Position numbers and translations under genes: made by a program
Assembly (NCBI RefSeq): GCF_026151205.1
Contig: NC_087075.1
Span: 7,086,858-7,150,857, forward strand
Reading direction: 5' to 3'
From: Bolinopsis microptera
Lineage: Eukaryota; Ctenophora; Tentaculata; Lobata; Bolinopsidae
Length of the DNA: 64,000 nt
Part shown: in pieces, positions 43,085 through 54,597 of the stretch
Position numbering within the stretch: position 1 is the first letter of the stretch
Layout of the letters: every line of letters starts with the position of its first letter
The notes under the pieces: generated by a model
Seen by the model: only the letters and a program-made list of their open reading frames with translations
Told to the model about the DNA's origin: nothing
Database searches by the model: none

Positions 43085-43378
43085 CAGATAAAAAAGCTCT
43101 CCCCTAAAATCAAACTCTTTGTCACCGCAGTCCTCCCAACCAGACTGCCCCAAATGAACAAGAACATCATGATCTTCAACCGACTAGTCGATGAATTGTT
43201 GAGTGCCAACTTTAACCAGACTGTATGGCACATTGGAGTTGGCCACTTTCTGGACAGTAGTGGACTCCTTGCCACTAATCTGACCAGAAGTGGTGATGAT
43301 ATACATTTAGGTATTTATGGTATTGCAAATACCATAATACCATTATTTATATTAAAAACAGTTGCAATGCTTCATTAG
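43085..43378 (+). pseudogene. LINE ORF1 C-terminus: end of an SGNH esterase
   Basis: It reads LSPKIKLFVTAVLPTRLPQM, then FNRLVDELL, HIGVGHFLDSSGLLA and SGDDIHLGIYG, ending in TAG at 43376-43378. DDIHL is esterase block V. It ends exactly where the next frame begins, so this and the following ORF are the remains of one LINE whose ORF1 is truncated on the left. Whether it once had an AlkB domain cannot be told. Confidence 0.75.
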
Positions 43379-46152
43379 TGAGCTCATTTTTAAAAGCACC
43401 AGACTCTTTAGCTATTAATGTCAATACCTCTGGTGGATTGATTAGTATTTGTTGTATTTATAGGTCTACCTCTTTGAATTTAAAACAGAATAATATGTTA
43501 TTATCTTGCATCAAGAACATATCTAGTGAAAAGAATGTTTTTGAAACCATTATCATAGGAGATTTTAACCTACCTAATGTATCTTGGGAAACTGGTAGTG
43601 TAAATAGTGGGATTTCTAGTAAGAATCAGGTTTTAATGATTCAACAAAAGTATATTGATTTATTTAATGACAGTGGTTTGACGTGGTACTTTACTAACGA
43701 AACAACCAGAAGACGGCTTGTGAAAGATACTCTCCAGGAGAGTCTTCTTGATCAGGTTTTGTATACAAATGATGCTCTTGTCAACGGTTGTAAGATCGTT
43801 TCTCCGCTTGGCAAAAGTGATCATGTTGGGATACTAGTCGAACTGGTTGTTTCGCCCAATACTAACAAAAGTCCCAAACAAAAGATTTTAAAGCCTATTT
43901 GGGGTAAGATTTCCTCAGAAGAGTTATTTAACTTTAGTATGAATAATATTGACTGGGATTATAGTTGTACAAATAATGTTCAAGATATGTGGGTTGAACT
44001 ACATGGTAAATTGGAGTCTGTTGCTGCAGCTGTCCCAGCTGCTTCGGTTTATCTCGACAACAGACCTGTCAAGTTGCCACGGAGTACAACTTCACTTAAA
44101 AGAATGAGGAAGAACAAGGACAGAGCATGGGCTGAATTTGATATTAATCCTTCGGATATTAACTTTAGCTGTGCAAATAGCAAGCAGCGTATTTTTGAGG
44201 TGGCAGAAATTAAAGCTAAAGTAAATTATGAAAAGAAGATTACATCTAATTTAAAACAGAATTGTAAATCTTTTTACTCGTATTTGCGTAATAAACGTCA
44301 AGTTAAGTCAAGTGTTGTTTCTTTAGATAGAGGAGATGGTACACGCACAGATAGTTCATCTGAGTCAGCTGAGGTACTTGCTAGTGCCTTTAGTTCTGTG
44401 TTTGTGCGTGAACCACCTGGCCCTCTTCCCCAAAATGAGAGTTATAACAAAGAGGTTATTGATGATATGGAAATTAGCAGTTCTGATATCAAGAAGCAGC
44501 TTTTAAAGCTTAATGTTTTTAAGAGTTCTGGTCCGGATGGCGTTCATCCAAAGTTGTTGAAATCCTTAGCATACGATGAAAAGTTTGTTGAAGCTGTAAC
44601 TAAATTATTTGTTAAGTGTTCAGAAACAGGAGTCCTGCCTGACATTTGGAAGACAGCATCTGTTGTAGCATTGTTCAAAAAGGGTGTTAAATCTGATCCC
44701 TTAAATTATAGACCTGTCTCATTAACTTGTATTTTGTGCAAAGTGTATGAAAAGTTGGTGAGGGCACATTTATTAACATTTTTAGAAGAACGAATTTCAA
44801 AGCATCAGCATGGATTTGTGAAGGGTAAATCTTGTCTATCTAATCTCTTAGAGACATTTGATAATATTCTTGATATTTTAGACGAAGGTGCTCCTGTCGA
44901 TCTTTTGTATTTTGATTTTAGTAAAGCTTTTGACACAGTCCCCCACTTTAGACTTCTATCTAAATTGGAGGGGTTTGGGGTCAAGGGAAAAGTTTTAGAT
45001 GTTATAAAAGACTTTCTGACAGACAGAACCATGAGGGTTTGTGTAGAAGGACAATGGTCTGAGGTGAAACACGTGTTATCTGGTGTTCCCCAGGGGTCAG
45101 TATTGGGTCCTTTGCTATTTATTCTTTATATAAACGATTTACCTGACAATGTTAAAAATAAGATTAAATTATTTGCAGATGATCTCAAGTTAGTTTGTAA
45201 TGCAGCTAACCATAGAAGTGTATCTGATGATATTTTAGAACTCGAAATTTGGGAGAGTATTTGGCACTTAAACTTCAATCCTGCCAAGTGTAAAGTAGTC
45301 CATATTAATCTGAATAATAATCCTAACTCGAATTATATTGTAAATGGAGTAGAACTAGAAGTATCTGCACAGGAAAAAGATTTGGGGGTTATTACCCATA
45401 GCTCCTTGCTTTGGAATGAACAGATAAAAGCATGTATTTCTAAAGCAAATCGTATGATCTGCTGGATTGTAAGGAACTTAGTTATTAGAGAAAAGGTTGT
45501 AATGATAGCTATTTATAAAGCTTTGATAAGACCTCATCTTGAGTATTGTGTCCAATTGTGGAATCCAGTTGCGGCTCATGGAAGTTGGGGGACTGTTTTG
45601 GAGCTGGAGAGCGTCCAGAGGCGGTTTACCCGTCTTATTGATGAGGTGGGTACTCTTCCATACAGCTGCAGACTGGATATCCTCAATTTGACAACGCTGG
45701 CAGAGCGGCGAATACGTGGGGACCTTATCGAAGCTTTTAAAGTAACTAGTGGTTTGACTGAATATGGATCGGGTTTGTTCAGAATGAGCAGATCTGGTCT
45801 TAATCTAGTTTCAACCAATAGGTGTAATAAGAGTGTAACTAAAGTTAAGAATCTCCAGTCTTCTTTTCTTCCGGAGCGAGTCATTCCTTACTGGAACAAA
45901 CTCCCTTCAGATGTCAAGAACTGCTCGACAGTTTTAAGCTTTAAAGTTAGATTGGAAGGATTTAAGAAAGAAATGATTTCTAAAAACAGTGTAAATGATT
46001 TTTATTTTTGGAATGTTTCGAATGAAGTTTTAGGGAAAATTGAAGGACCCAGTTATTTAAGCAATAAGGAGACACATAATGAATATCTTTGGTTTCATCC
46101 TTTTGTGGCAAAGAAGCGTTTCATAAATCTTTATTCCACTGGGAAGTATTAA
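43378..46152 (+). CDS. LINE ORF2 of a second CR1-like lineage (endonuclease partly deleted)
   Basis: The frame is open for 924 codons from 43378; no good ATG start. It begins inside the endonuclease (LISICCIYRS, IIIGDFNLPNVSW, LLDQVLY, GKSDHVGIL with the normal SDH motif) and lacks the first about 130 residues holding the Asn and Glu motifs. [78 protein letters not shown]. These differ strongly from the other LINEs here and resemble CR1/Rex-type RTs. The frame is uninterrupted, so the deletion is recent. The 3' UTR runs to a CTTA tail at 46308. Confidence 0.8.
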   Translation: MSSFLKAPDSLAINVNTSGGLISICCIYRSTSLNLKQNNMLLSCIKNISSEKNVFETIIIGDFNLPNVSWETGSVNSGISSKNQVLMIQQKYIDLFNDSGLTWYFTNETTRRRLVKDTLQESLLDQVLYTNDALVNGCKIVSPLGKSDHVGILVELVVSPNTNKSPKQKILKPIWGKISSEELFNFSMNNIDWDYSCTNNVQDMWVELHGKLESVAAAVPAASVYLDNRPVKLPRSTTSLKRMRKNKDRAWAEFDINPSDINFSCANSKQRIFEVAEIKAKVNYEKKITSNLKQNCKSFYSYLRNKRQVKSSVVSLDRGDGTRTDSSSESAEVLASAFSSVFVREPPGPLPQNESYNKEVIDDMEISSSDIKKQLLKLNVFKSSGPDGVHPKLLKSLAYDEKFVEAVTKLFVKCSETGVLPDIWKTASVVALFKKGVKSDPLNYRPVSLTCILCKVYEKLVRAHLLTFLEERISKHQHGFVKGKSCLSNLLETFDNILDILDEGAPVDLLYFDFSKAFDTVPHFRLLSKLEGFGVKGKVLDVIKDFLTDRTMRVCVEGQWSEVKHVLSGVPQGSVLGPLLFILYINDLPDNVKNKIKLFADDLKLVCNAANHRSVSDDILELEIWESIWHLNFNPAKCKVVHINLNNNPNSNYIVNGVELEVSAQEKDLGVITHSSLLWNEQIKACISKANRMICWIVRNLVIREKVVMIAIYKALIRPHLEYCVQLWNPVAAHGSWGTVLELESVQRRFTRLIDEVGTLPYSCRLDILNLTTLAERRIRGDLIEAFKVTSGLTEYGSGLFRMSRSGLNLVSTNRCNKSVTKVKNLQSSFLPERVIPYWNKLPSDVKNCSTVLSFKVRLEGFKKEMISKNSVNDFYFWNVSNEVLGKIEGPSYLSNKETHNEYLWFHPFVAKKRFINLYSTGKY

Positions 46153-46307
46153 TGAATTATTTATAGATAATGTATTAGATTTTATTAATTAATAAAATTG
46201 AATTTGATAAATTATTAATGTTGATGGAAAAATATATTTATTTAAATTATTTTTTTATTTAGTGCAATGATATTTTGTAGACACTTGTGATGATGTTATG
46301 TCATAAT

Positions 46308-46332
46308 CTTTACTTACTTACTTACTTACTAA
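46308..46332. repeat. (ACTT)n tail at the 3' end of the preceding LINE
   Basis: CTTTACTTACTTACTTACTT closes the AT-rich 3' UTR. Short tandem tails in place of poly(A) are usual for CR1-like LINEs. Confidence 0.6.
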
Positions 46333-46441
46333 AATTTGTGAGATGTGTGAAGCACTGGGTGTATGTGAGAGCGAGGCAAGAGTGGACAAGACGTGGAAAA
46401 CACAACCAGTCAGTGGGGTCTAACAACCCCACTTAGTAAAA

Positions 46442-49400
46442 ATGAATATAAAACTGATTAAAGATGTGTGTGGCCCATGCAGCAGATCTATTAACATTGG
46501 ACAACCTTTACTGGAGTGTGAAAACTGCAATAATGCAATCCATACCAAATGCTTCAAATCTGCCAAATATTCTTGCAAAAATGGTCTGTGGATGTGTTAC
46601 GAGTGTGCTAGTTCTGCAGAGGAACGATACTATCCATTTCCATCTAATGAAGAATCTTATGACTCTGACAAGTGACAGATTCTATGAAAATAGGAACCAG
46701 GAGGATACCCTGATTGCATCGTATTCCCTTGTACTTGAACGCTGTCGTCGCTACTCTAAAATTGAATTTCTAAATGCAATTAAGCAGCTTAATTCCTTAA
46801 AAAAACCCATGTTATCATCTCTATTCTACAATGTGGATGGAAATGCATCCAACTTTGATAGCTTCTTGATTGAGCTCAGAAGTATAGGACACTCGTTTGA
46901 TATGATAGGCCTTGCTGAAACCAATACTGATCCTGCGCAGCAGGGTCTGTATCAAATTCCAACATACACAGGATTCTATGGGGAAACATTGGCGGGCAAG
47001 AAGAAAGGCACTGGTGTTGCACTCTATGTATCTGACAATCTAAACACTGTGGTCTTAGAAAAAGTATCACATTGTACTCCAAATATTGAAAGCCTCTTTG
47101 TTGAAACCACAGATAGCGCAGGCTGCAAAATTGTTCATGGAGTCATGTACCGACCCCCAAATGGCTGCTTTGACAGCTTTTGTGAAACGCTGGAGTTAAT
47201 TGCAAGACAGCTAAATGGAAAAACTGTCAATTTGTTGGGCGACTTTAACTCAAACATACTTAATATTTCTACCAGTTCCCAGCTCTTTGAGGATACATTG
47301 TACAGAAATGGCTTCTATCCGACTATATCCATTGCAACACATTTTCGTCAAAACTGTAAAAGTTCATGTATTGATAACATTTTAACAAATAAAATAGAGA
47401 ATGTAGTCTTATCAGGTGTTATCGAGGAGCGGCTTGGTGAGCATGCCCCTATATTTACCTTTACCTCAGCAGAGACCCCTCGCAATACAGAGCCCCAGAA
47501 ACATGTCCGATATTATGATTACTCAAGCTCCAAATTAAAAAGTTTTGTAACTGAACTTGAGGTGAAGGTAAACCAGCTGACTCCTTCGACACAATTTGAT
47601 GAGTTTACGGCATGTTTTGACCAGACACTTGATAAACACTGTAAACTGGAAGTACCAAAAGTGACAAAAAGAACTCCGAAACTCAACCCATGGATTACAG
47701 ACGGTATCATCCAGTCGGTAGAAAGAAAACATGAACTACGTAAGGAGTGGTCTGACACTGTTACCAATAAGAACCCTGGTGGTAATCTCTTGTTCTACCA
47801 AGTATTTAGCAATTATCGTAGGATGCTTAAAGCCATCATTAAAGCTGCCAAACGTTCGCATTACTGCAACGAAATCCTCAACAACTGTGAAAACAGCAAG
47901 AAAACTTGGCAAATTATCAATGAACTTAGAGGCAAGAAGAAGAGACAAACCAAACCCCCGTTTATCATTGATAATCAAAGAATAGTTGATAGAAGGACAA
48001 TCGCTAATGGATTCAATGCTTGGTTTGTCTCTATTGCACCCAAGCTGAATGAGACGCTTAATGACCTATCTCATGGCATGCCTATATTACCCATGAAAAC
48101 TTTTTATGACTTCCTGAATAAAAGAAATGAAAAAACTATTATGCTAGAAGATTGCTCCCCGACCGAAATATTGAAAATTATAAATCAGTTTGAAAACGGC
48201 AAAGCTAGTGACATTCCAATAAGTGTAATAAAAAAGTCATCTCATATAATTGCACCTGTCTTATCAAATTACTTCAATATCCTTATGGCCGAAGGTATAT
48301 TTCCAGATGTCCTGAAAACTGGTAAGATAACACCTGTATATAAGAAAGGTAACCCTGAAGAAATTGAGAACTACCGTCCTATCTCCACACTGTCTGTCTT
48401 CGGTAAAATCTTCGAAAAGCTCATTTACTCAAGAATATACGGATTTGTTAGCTCTCAAGGAGCCATATCGGAGACACAGTTTGGATTTAGGCAATCCCAT
48501 TCTACATCTCATGCAGTCAATTACTCTGTAGATTTAATTACAAAATCTCTTAAACTCAAGAATCATGTTCTAGGAATATTCATTGACTTAAGCAAAGCCT
48601 TTGACACTATCGACCATTCAACACTACTTATAAAATTAGAGGGCTGTGGAATTAGAGGAGTAGCAAATAACCTTATAAAAAGCTACTTAACAAATAGACT
48701 ACAATACACCGAAGTTGTGGGAGAAAAATCAGACACCCTATCTATTCAATTTGGTGTCCCGCAGGGTTCAATACTTGGACCTCTCCTATTTCTCCTCTAC
48801 ATGAACGACATCTCAAACAGTTCTAAACTAGGATCATTTGTTACATTTGCTGATGATACCAATATATTTGTTGTAGGAAAAACAAAACGTGAGGCCTATG
48901 AACGTGGAAATAAGCTTCTTTCATCATTGCAGTCTTACATGCGAGCAAATAAGTTACATATAAATATGTCCAAGTGCTGCTACATACACTTCAAGCCTCC
49001 CATGAAAGGTTCTAAGTCAGAGACTCTATCAGATGATGAAGTAGGACTTACTATAGACAACTTTCCGATAAAAAAGTTTCATCCACTAAATTCCTTGGAG
49101 TTATAATTGATGAAAACCTTTCATGGGAAGAACACATTAAAGCCCTTAAGCGAAATCTAAATCATTCCACTTCCACCTTATGTCGACTTCGCTGCTCCCT
49201 TCCAGAATTTCTACATCAACAACTATACTATACTTTGTTTGAATCCCATCTCTCTTACTGTATATCTGTCTGGGGTGGGGCAGCGAAGCATCGTATAAGC
49301 TCTCTGTTTACCGCCCAGAAGTACTGTCTTAGGGTTATGTTCGGTGATAGGGAGGCTTACCTTGATAAGTTTAAGACCTGTGCACGTACCAGACCAATAG

Positions 49401-49855
49401 GGCACCAAAGACTTAACAACAAGTTTTTCATAAAAGAACATACTAAACCGCTATTCAAACATAATAATATCCTAGCTATCCAAAATCTCTATACATACCA
49501 CTGTTACCTCGAGCTCTACAAGATAATGAAATTTCGTGCTCCAATATCCTTACATGAAGGCTACACATGCTCGACAAGGAAGCCGACCCTACTTATTTGT
49601 CAGGCTGACCCACCTGATAACCATAATACAAGATCAACCAAAATTTTTAACATGATTACTCCAAAAATTAGAATGGATGACTTTACCATGAGTGTGATGT
49701 GTTTGCGGGGAAAGCTTAAACGTGCACTATTAAATAATCAACACAGCCACGCCCCGCTTGATTGGACAATCAAAGATTTTGACTGCAACAATATTGTCTT
49801 CGAAAGATCACTACTTGCTGGTCACACACATGTCAGCGAAATTCCCCTAGTCTAG
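46442..49855 (+). pseudogene. LINE ORF2 with PHD, endonuclease and RT, broken by two frameshifts
   Basis: ATG at 46442 begins MNIKLIKDVCGPCSRSINIG with a PHD-type finger (CGPC, CENC, HTKC, CYEC). The frame shifts near 46670, then reads the endonuclease (FYNVDGNASNFD, GLAETNTDP, GDFNSNIL, CIDNI, GEHAPIF) and RT ([34 protein letters not shown]). It shifts again near 49075 to finish with FLGVIIDENLSWEEHI and the C-terminal block to 49855. The endonuclease motif is GEH where SDH is usual. It belongs to the same broad group as the 14.4 kb and 28.7 kb copies. Confidence 0.85.
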
Positions 49856-50463
49856 TGTTTTCCAAGTCTTGTTCTGTGAGAAAAGTATGTGTGAGAAAGT
49901 CTTTAATAAAATAAAATGAATGTATATTTTTGAATTTTTAACATTTAATTTGATAATGCAGTATAAAGAAATTTTTAATTAGCACTGTATAGTTTAAGAT
50001 ATTTATATTAGCTTATTATAACCATTGATACAACGACCATAATTTTTCAACAGCTCTCCAATATCCATCTTAAAGTTGCATCTTATATCCTCAAACTACA
50101 CAATTTAAACTTAGGCATATATATAGTGTAGACTTTCTGTCACAACAAGACTGTAACCCATAGTAACAAACACAAACAGAACCCCTAACGTCTGCTAACA
50201 ATTTTCTTCTGATCCTCATATGAGCCCTGTCTCTAAAAACTCAACTGAACTAGCGTTTTGGTGTGTGCAAAAGCTTTCAGGCACGCACATTCCCTGCCCC
50301 GTTAGTTGCCTGTCCCTTCAAAATCAAACTAACAGTCAAGGACAAAAAGTCATACATCAAATGAGCATTATATTTTTATAAATTGTTTTACATCTCTTTA
50401 CTCTGTAAAATGTGCTAAAAATTAAATTTCTTGTTTCATTGAAAAATTTCTTGTTTCATTGAG
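49856..50463 (+). mobile_element. 3' untranslated region and tail of the preceding LINE
   Basis: It ends in two copies of ATTTCTTGTTTCATTGA (50424-50463). The last about 140 bp is nearly the same as 26764-26903, which fixes this as the true 3' end. Confidence 0.75.
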
Positions 50464-50702
50464 TACAATCACAGGCAGCTGACTTAAAAGATACCTGGAC
50501 TCCAACCAATTTTAAATTGCAGTAATTAAATTGCACATGCAGCGGCACACACCTAATATTGCTATCATGATTGAACTATAAGCTGATAAGCTTTCAGATC
50601 CATTTTAACCACTTGATGTAATGTTTTTAATAATTAAATATTTTAGTTTACAAATTTATATCAGATCGAACCTATATTTGATAATCGAAATTTAGGGAAC
50701 CT

Positions 50703-52298
50703 GTGTCTGTTCCTCCTGAGCAAATCTTGGAGAGCCTCAACGAGTGTTCAGCCAACTTCGCCACCCGTATGGCTAGGAAACATGGACTTTCATGTTTGGA
50801 ATTCCAGGATTGGAAAGATGAGGTCTCCCGGATCTTCACCAATCGCCTTAACTTCCTCTCCTCCTCCCCTAATAACTTCACTCCCTACAATTCCATTCTA
50901 CAAAGGGATGATGTTAAATCTTATCTCGACAGTCTTTCTTCTTCTTTTATTATTTGCTCCGTAGATAAAGCTTCAAATAATTATGTTTTTGTCTGCAAGA
51001 AGTTTTATCTTCTAACCCTTCTCAACGAACTTGGCTACGATCTCACTTCTCTAGAGTGTCGTGGCAATTCTACTTATCATCCGGTTAACTCTGTAGAGGA
51101 TGATATTATTCAGGAACATGTGAACTTCATTAAAGATAACTTTAATATTCGTGTCTCTGAGGACAACCTTTGTCTACCGAGAATCTTTTGGATTCCTAAA
51201 CTTCACAAGAATCCTTATAAGTCTAGATTTATAGCTGGGGCCAGTAAATGTACCACTAAGCAGATATCAGTTGTAGTCAACAAAGCTTTAAAAGTTTTAA
51301 AAGAATACTTTTCCAAATACTGCAACTCTATCTACAACAATACTGGAATTAACTGCGACTGGAGCATTAACAGCTCTAAACAGTTCCTGGAAAGGCTGCC
51401 TAGACTAGAGATTTTTAATATGCAGGTATACGACTTTACCACTCTGTATACCAATCTAGACCTTCAGGTTGTACAGTCACTGCTTTTCGAGCTAATAGAT
51501 CTCCTCTTTAGTAATACGAATAAATTTATTTGTGTTTCTCTGTATAAGAACAACAATTTTTTCTCGAAAAAGGAATATAACGGATACTTATGTTTTTCTG
51601 CTGATAAACTCAAAACAGCTATTACATTTATTCTGTTTAACACTTTTGTTTGTTTTGGGGATCAGATTTTAAGACAAACGAAAGGCATTCCCATGGGAGG
51701 GAATTCTAGTAGCCAGTTCGCTGATCTTTCGCTAGGGAAGTGTGAATTCAACTACATGACACGCCTAATCAAAGAAAAGAAGTTCGGTCTCGCTAAGCTC
51801 CTCTCAAGAAACTGCAGATATGTCGACGACCTCAACACCATGAACTATTTGCATTTCTCTAACCTAATCAGGTCCATTTATCCACCTGACCTGCTTATGG
51901 AGAGGAGTGGTGACGACAATAAGTCCGTAAACTATCTCGACATCAACATCTCGATGAATAACTCCGGACACGTCGCCACCAAGCTTTACAACAAACTTGA
52001 TGACTTCAACTTTCCTGTGGTCATGTACACCTTTCCTAACAGTAATATTTCCTCTTCTGTTGGTTATAATGTTTTTTACGGTCAGGTCCTTCGTTACTCT
52101 TCCATTATCTCTGACCTTGATTCTTTTCTGTGTTCTACCAACACCCTTTATAGGACACTTCTTTCAAGATGTTATAATGACAGACTCCTGAAGAGTAAAT
52201 TCAGAAAGCTTCTGAAAGACCGACCTAGTATTCTGTACAAATACAGTATACTTGATGTCAGCGACATCCTTGACATCACATTTAACGTGAACAGGTGA
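50703..52298 (+). CDS. Reverse transcriptase of Penelope-like type without GIY-YIG domain
   Basis: 531 codons, no internal stop; the first codon is GTG and the true start is unknown (likely 5'-truncated). Motifs: FWIPKLHKNPYKSRFIAG, VYDFTTLYTNLD (catalytic Asp), TKGIPMGGNSSSQFADLSLG, and CRYVDDLNTM (YVDD catalytic pair), then VNYLDINI. PKLHK, YTNLD, GIPMGG and RYVDDL are the Penelope/telomerase-side RT signature. The ORF ends soon after the thumb, with no GIY-YIG nuclease, as in endonuclease-free Penelope-like elements. The motif ATTCGATAATC near the 3' flank (52588-52625) resembles TTTGATAATCG just before the ORF (50679), possibly repeated element ends. Confidence 0.7.
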   Translation: MSVPPEQILESLNECSANFATRMARKHGLSCLEFQDWKDEVSRIFTNRLNFLSSSPNNFTPYNSILQRDDVKSYLDSLSSSFIICSVDKASNNYVFVCKKFYLLTLLNELGYDLTSLECRGNSTYHPVNSVEDDIIQEHVNFIKDNFNIRVSEDNLCLPRIFWIPKLHKNPYKSRFIAGASKCTTKQISVVVNKALKVLKEYFSKYCNSIYNNTGINCDWSINSSKQFLERLPRLEIFNMQVYDFTTLYTNLDLQVVQSLLFELIDLLFSNTNKFICVSLYKNNNFFSKKEYNGYLCFSADKLKTAITFILFNTFVCFGDQILRQTKGIPMGGNSSSQFADLSLGKCEFNYMTRLIKEKKFGLAKLLSRNCRYVDDLNTMNYLHFSNLIRSIYPPDLLMERSGDDNKSVNYLDINISMNNSGHVATKLYNKLDDFNFPVVMYTFPNSNISSSVGYNVFYGQVLRYSSIISDLDSFLCSTNTLYRTLLSRCYNDRLLKSKFRKLLKDRPSILYKYSILDVSDILDITFNVNR

Positions 52299-52400
52299 TC
52301 ACTGACGAGTGATTGCTGGGGGGTCTTGGCACATTAAACCGGTACAGGTATTAAACCCCCGAAACCGGTGTGCCAAGTCATCTGCTGATGATGTTCACAT
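52290..52400. other. Structured hairpin region after the RT stop codon
   Basis: CTTGGCAC...ACCGGT pairs with ACCGGTGTGCCAAG around a loop with CCCCCGAA, and an upstream ATCACT/AGTGAT stem directly spans the stop region. It is probably an RNA structure of the element's 3' end. Confidence 0.45.
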
Positions 52401-52966
52401 AACATTATTTCCTCTCTCCTTTATTCCTTCCGTCTTTTCTTAAACTTACAGTTCAGTTACTTTATTTCACCAGGTCTACCTAAGGATCAATTATTCTTTG
52501 GTGGGGTTTCACTTCTGGTATTGGCTTCATTCCCGTTCCTTTTCCTTATTCTTTATACTTATTTTTTATATAGTTTAATGAGATGAGACTATATTCGATA
52601 ATCAAACCTGTATTCGATAATTAAATTTATGCGATAAATTGATATTGATATTATTATTGTTGAATGAAGTTAACTCCTGGGATAAATTTTATTAATTTTT
52701 AACAAAGGGACTTGGAGTATAAACGACCAAGTTCGCATAAATGCCTACCCAACCAAGAATTTAGGAGGCAAGGGTGGGTGCGTAAACTTCACGGTCTGCA
52801 CTCTCTGATCCTGTATCACCCTGGATTCTTTTTGACGTATTTTTGTAATAGGTATATACCTTCTATCCATTCTCTTGCTACTCCAAGTCCCCTAAGATAT
52901 CTGGTAAAAAGGTCCTGCTAGTTATATATAAAATATATTTATGTTTGCTTTAATTGATACTAAATA

Positions 52967-53000
52967 AAATTGTTGTTTTCTTGAAATTGTTGTTTTCTTG
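52967..53000 (+). mobile_element. LINE-type dimeric 3' tail
   Basis: AAATTGTTGTTTTCTTG occurs twice in tandem, the same layout as the other LINE tails here. The body of this copy (from about 52700) is unrecognised. Confidence 0.5.
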
Positions 53001-53248
53001 TTCACTTCATTTTAGTATTTTTATAATTGTTATCATGCAATGGGTAAATTTAATTTTAAATTTAATAAAAAGTACTATCATAATGTAAATAAATTAATTT
53101 GAAATATAAATGCTGCCAATAAAAAATGAATTTTAACATTTAAGTACAATTTTTGAAGTGCCGCGATATTTGGAGCGATTAATTGTTAAGAAAAACAAAA
53201 TTTTTATTCACCACAAAACAATCAATACATATTATGTTATATTAATAT

Positions 53249-53560
53249 ACACAGCCCGCCGCGCACACAGCCACACATTGTTGAGAAATCCTTAGGTGCC
53301 GTTGTAAGCGCCGCGCGCACAGCGCAGGGTCTATTCAATTGTTGTTTTACAATTACATGTCATATTTATTAATTGCTCAGTACATTTCATGCAGTTATTC
53401 ATAGATAAATTCAAATTTGAAGTTCAACCATATACACACTGTCACACTAACACACTACACAGCCCACCGCGCACACAGCCTCTCATTGTTGGGAAATCCT
53501 TAACAATACCGAACTGTGAAATTTTGCCACACGTTGGGCCCGCCGCGCATGAGTTCGCGA
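53249..53560. repeat. Imperfect direct repeats rich in CCGCGCA
   Basis: CACAGCCCGCCGCGCACACA, then ATTGTTG.GAAATCCTTA at 53249-53300 recurs at 53457-53510 with few changes, and a partial third copy (GGGCCCGCCGCGCATGAG) lies near 53538. Similar CCGCGCACGGG text is at 35838. No coding content is accepted. Confidence 0.6.
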
Positions 53561-54084
53561 CTATATATTGTGGCTTTCACCATGGTAGTAGACCTAAGCG
53601 AAAATTCAGTCGAACTTCAATAATCAAAACCGCCAAATTTCGGTCAAGGAGACAAAAAAAAAGCTCCCCTTCAAAAATCGTCCAAAATCTCTTTTTATAT
53701 TCTGATGATTTTGCAGGCTATATACTGTAAGAGCCCAGATTTCCACTCAAATACTTAGCTTGCCACTGCATAATGCTATAGGACAACGAAATCAAATTGA
53801 ACCTTACAAATTCCACTTATTTATATACTAGCATAACATTTCTAAATTATTCCAACTCATTACGATTATTTTTTAGTCGTAAGGATGCAAGGACGATATC
53901 CTTGCATCCTTGTATCAATGTATCATTATCAACACTACCTTAAGGTTCTCCATGACTCAGATGACATTCATTTTGATTTCGTGAGATCTCAACTCGATGA
54001 AAAGAATCCAACAATACTCTGCCATCTCCGAGACGTGCAGAAATTCTTACTATGGAAAGCAGAACATTTCAGAGAAAAGACAAT

Positions 54085-54175
54085 TTGAGAAAAGACAATT
54101 TTATTATTTATCACCAATTCAATACACAATCAATCAATAAATATATATCCGAATAAAGTTGGTTAAACTTAATCA
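54085..54175 (-). mobile_element. LINE 3' end fragment, inverted relative to the 43.0 kb copy
   Basis: Reverse complement of 42985-43082, including the doubled GAGAAAAGACAATTT tail. It is about 90 bp, 5'-truncated. Confidence 0.75.
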
Positions 54176-54189
54176 GCACTGAAGTTCAG

Positions 54190-54597
54190 GGCTGTGATTT
54201 AAGTGACATTGCCCAGAGAAACCTAGAACACATTTTGTTACTGCCCCAAAAGACTTATAAGTACACCAAAGGAATGATACAGCAATTCACAGAACTTCTT
54301 TGGCAAGAAAGTATACAAAACCTACTGATGACGGAAGGATGGTCTGAAATTCCAAGAGTCTCCTGCAGCCCCCTTCCTATCCCCTTGGGAGTAAGCCGCG
54401 AGGTGGAAGTATTGGTTATGAGTCTCTTGTACAAGAACAATCTACTGAACTCGTTTCTCTTCAGAGTTGACAGAGCAGGGGCCTCTCCGCTATGCATTTG
54501 TGGCTCAGATGAGCAAACAGCACTGCACCTACTTTCAAGCTGTGAACTTGTTGACATGGATTTAAAATGTCAAGCTAAACGCATCATCACCCTGTGA
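54190..54597 (+). pseudogene. C-terminal piece of an RNase H-type LINE ORF
   Basis: It reads GCDLSDIAQRNLEHILLLPQ and ends LCICGSDEQTALHLLSSCEL. The Cys-x-Cys-Gly ... His ... Cys pattern after an RNase H region is usual for R1/I-type LINE proteins, and the 9.6-10.0 kb fragment holds an RNase H motif of that type. No RT is present. Assignment is by pattern only. Confidence 0.4.

Noticed and set aside
52290-52400. Hammerhead ribozyme after the Penelope-like RT
   Set aside because: CTGACGA, CTGATGA and GAAA boxes are present and such ribozymes are known in these elements, but I could not arrange them with closing stems II and III in any permutation. A covariance search would settle it.
53389-53730. 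113-codon frame at the CCGCGCA repeats
   Set aside because: Overlaps direct repeats, biased composition, no recognisable domain.
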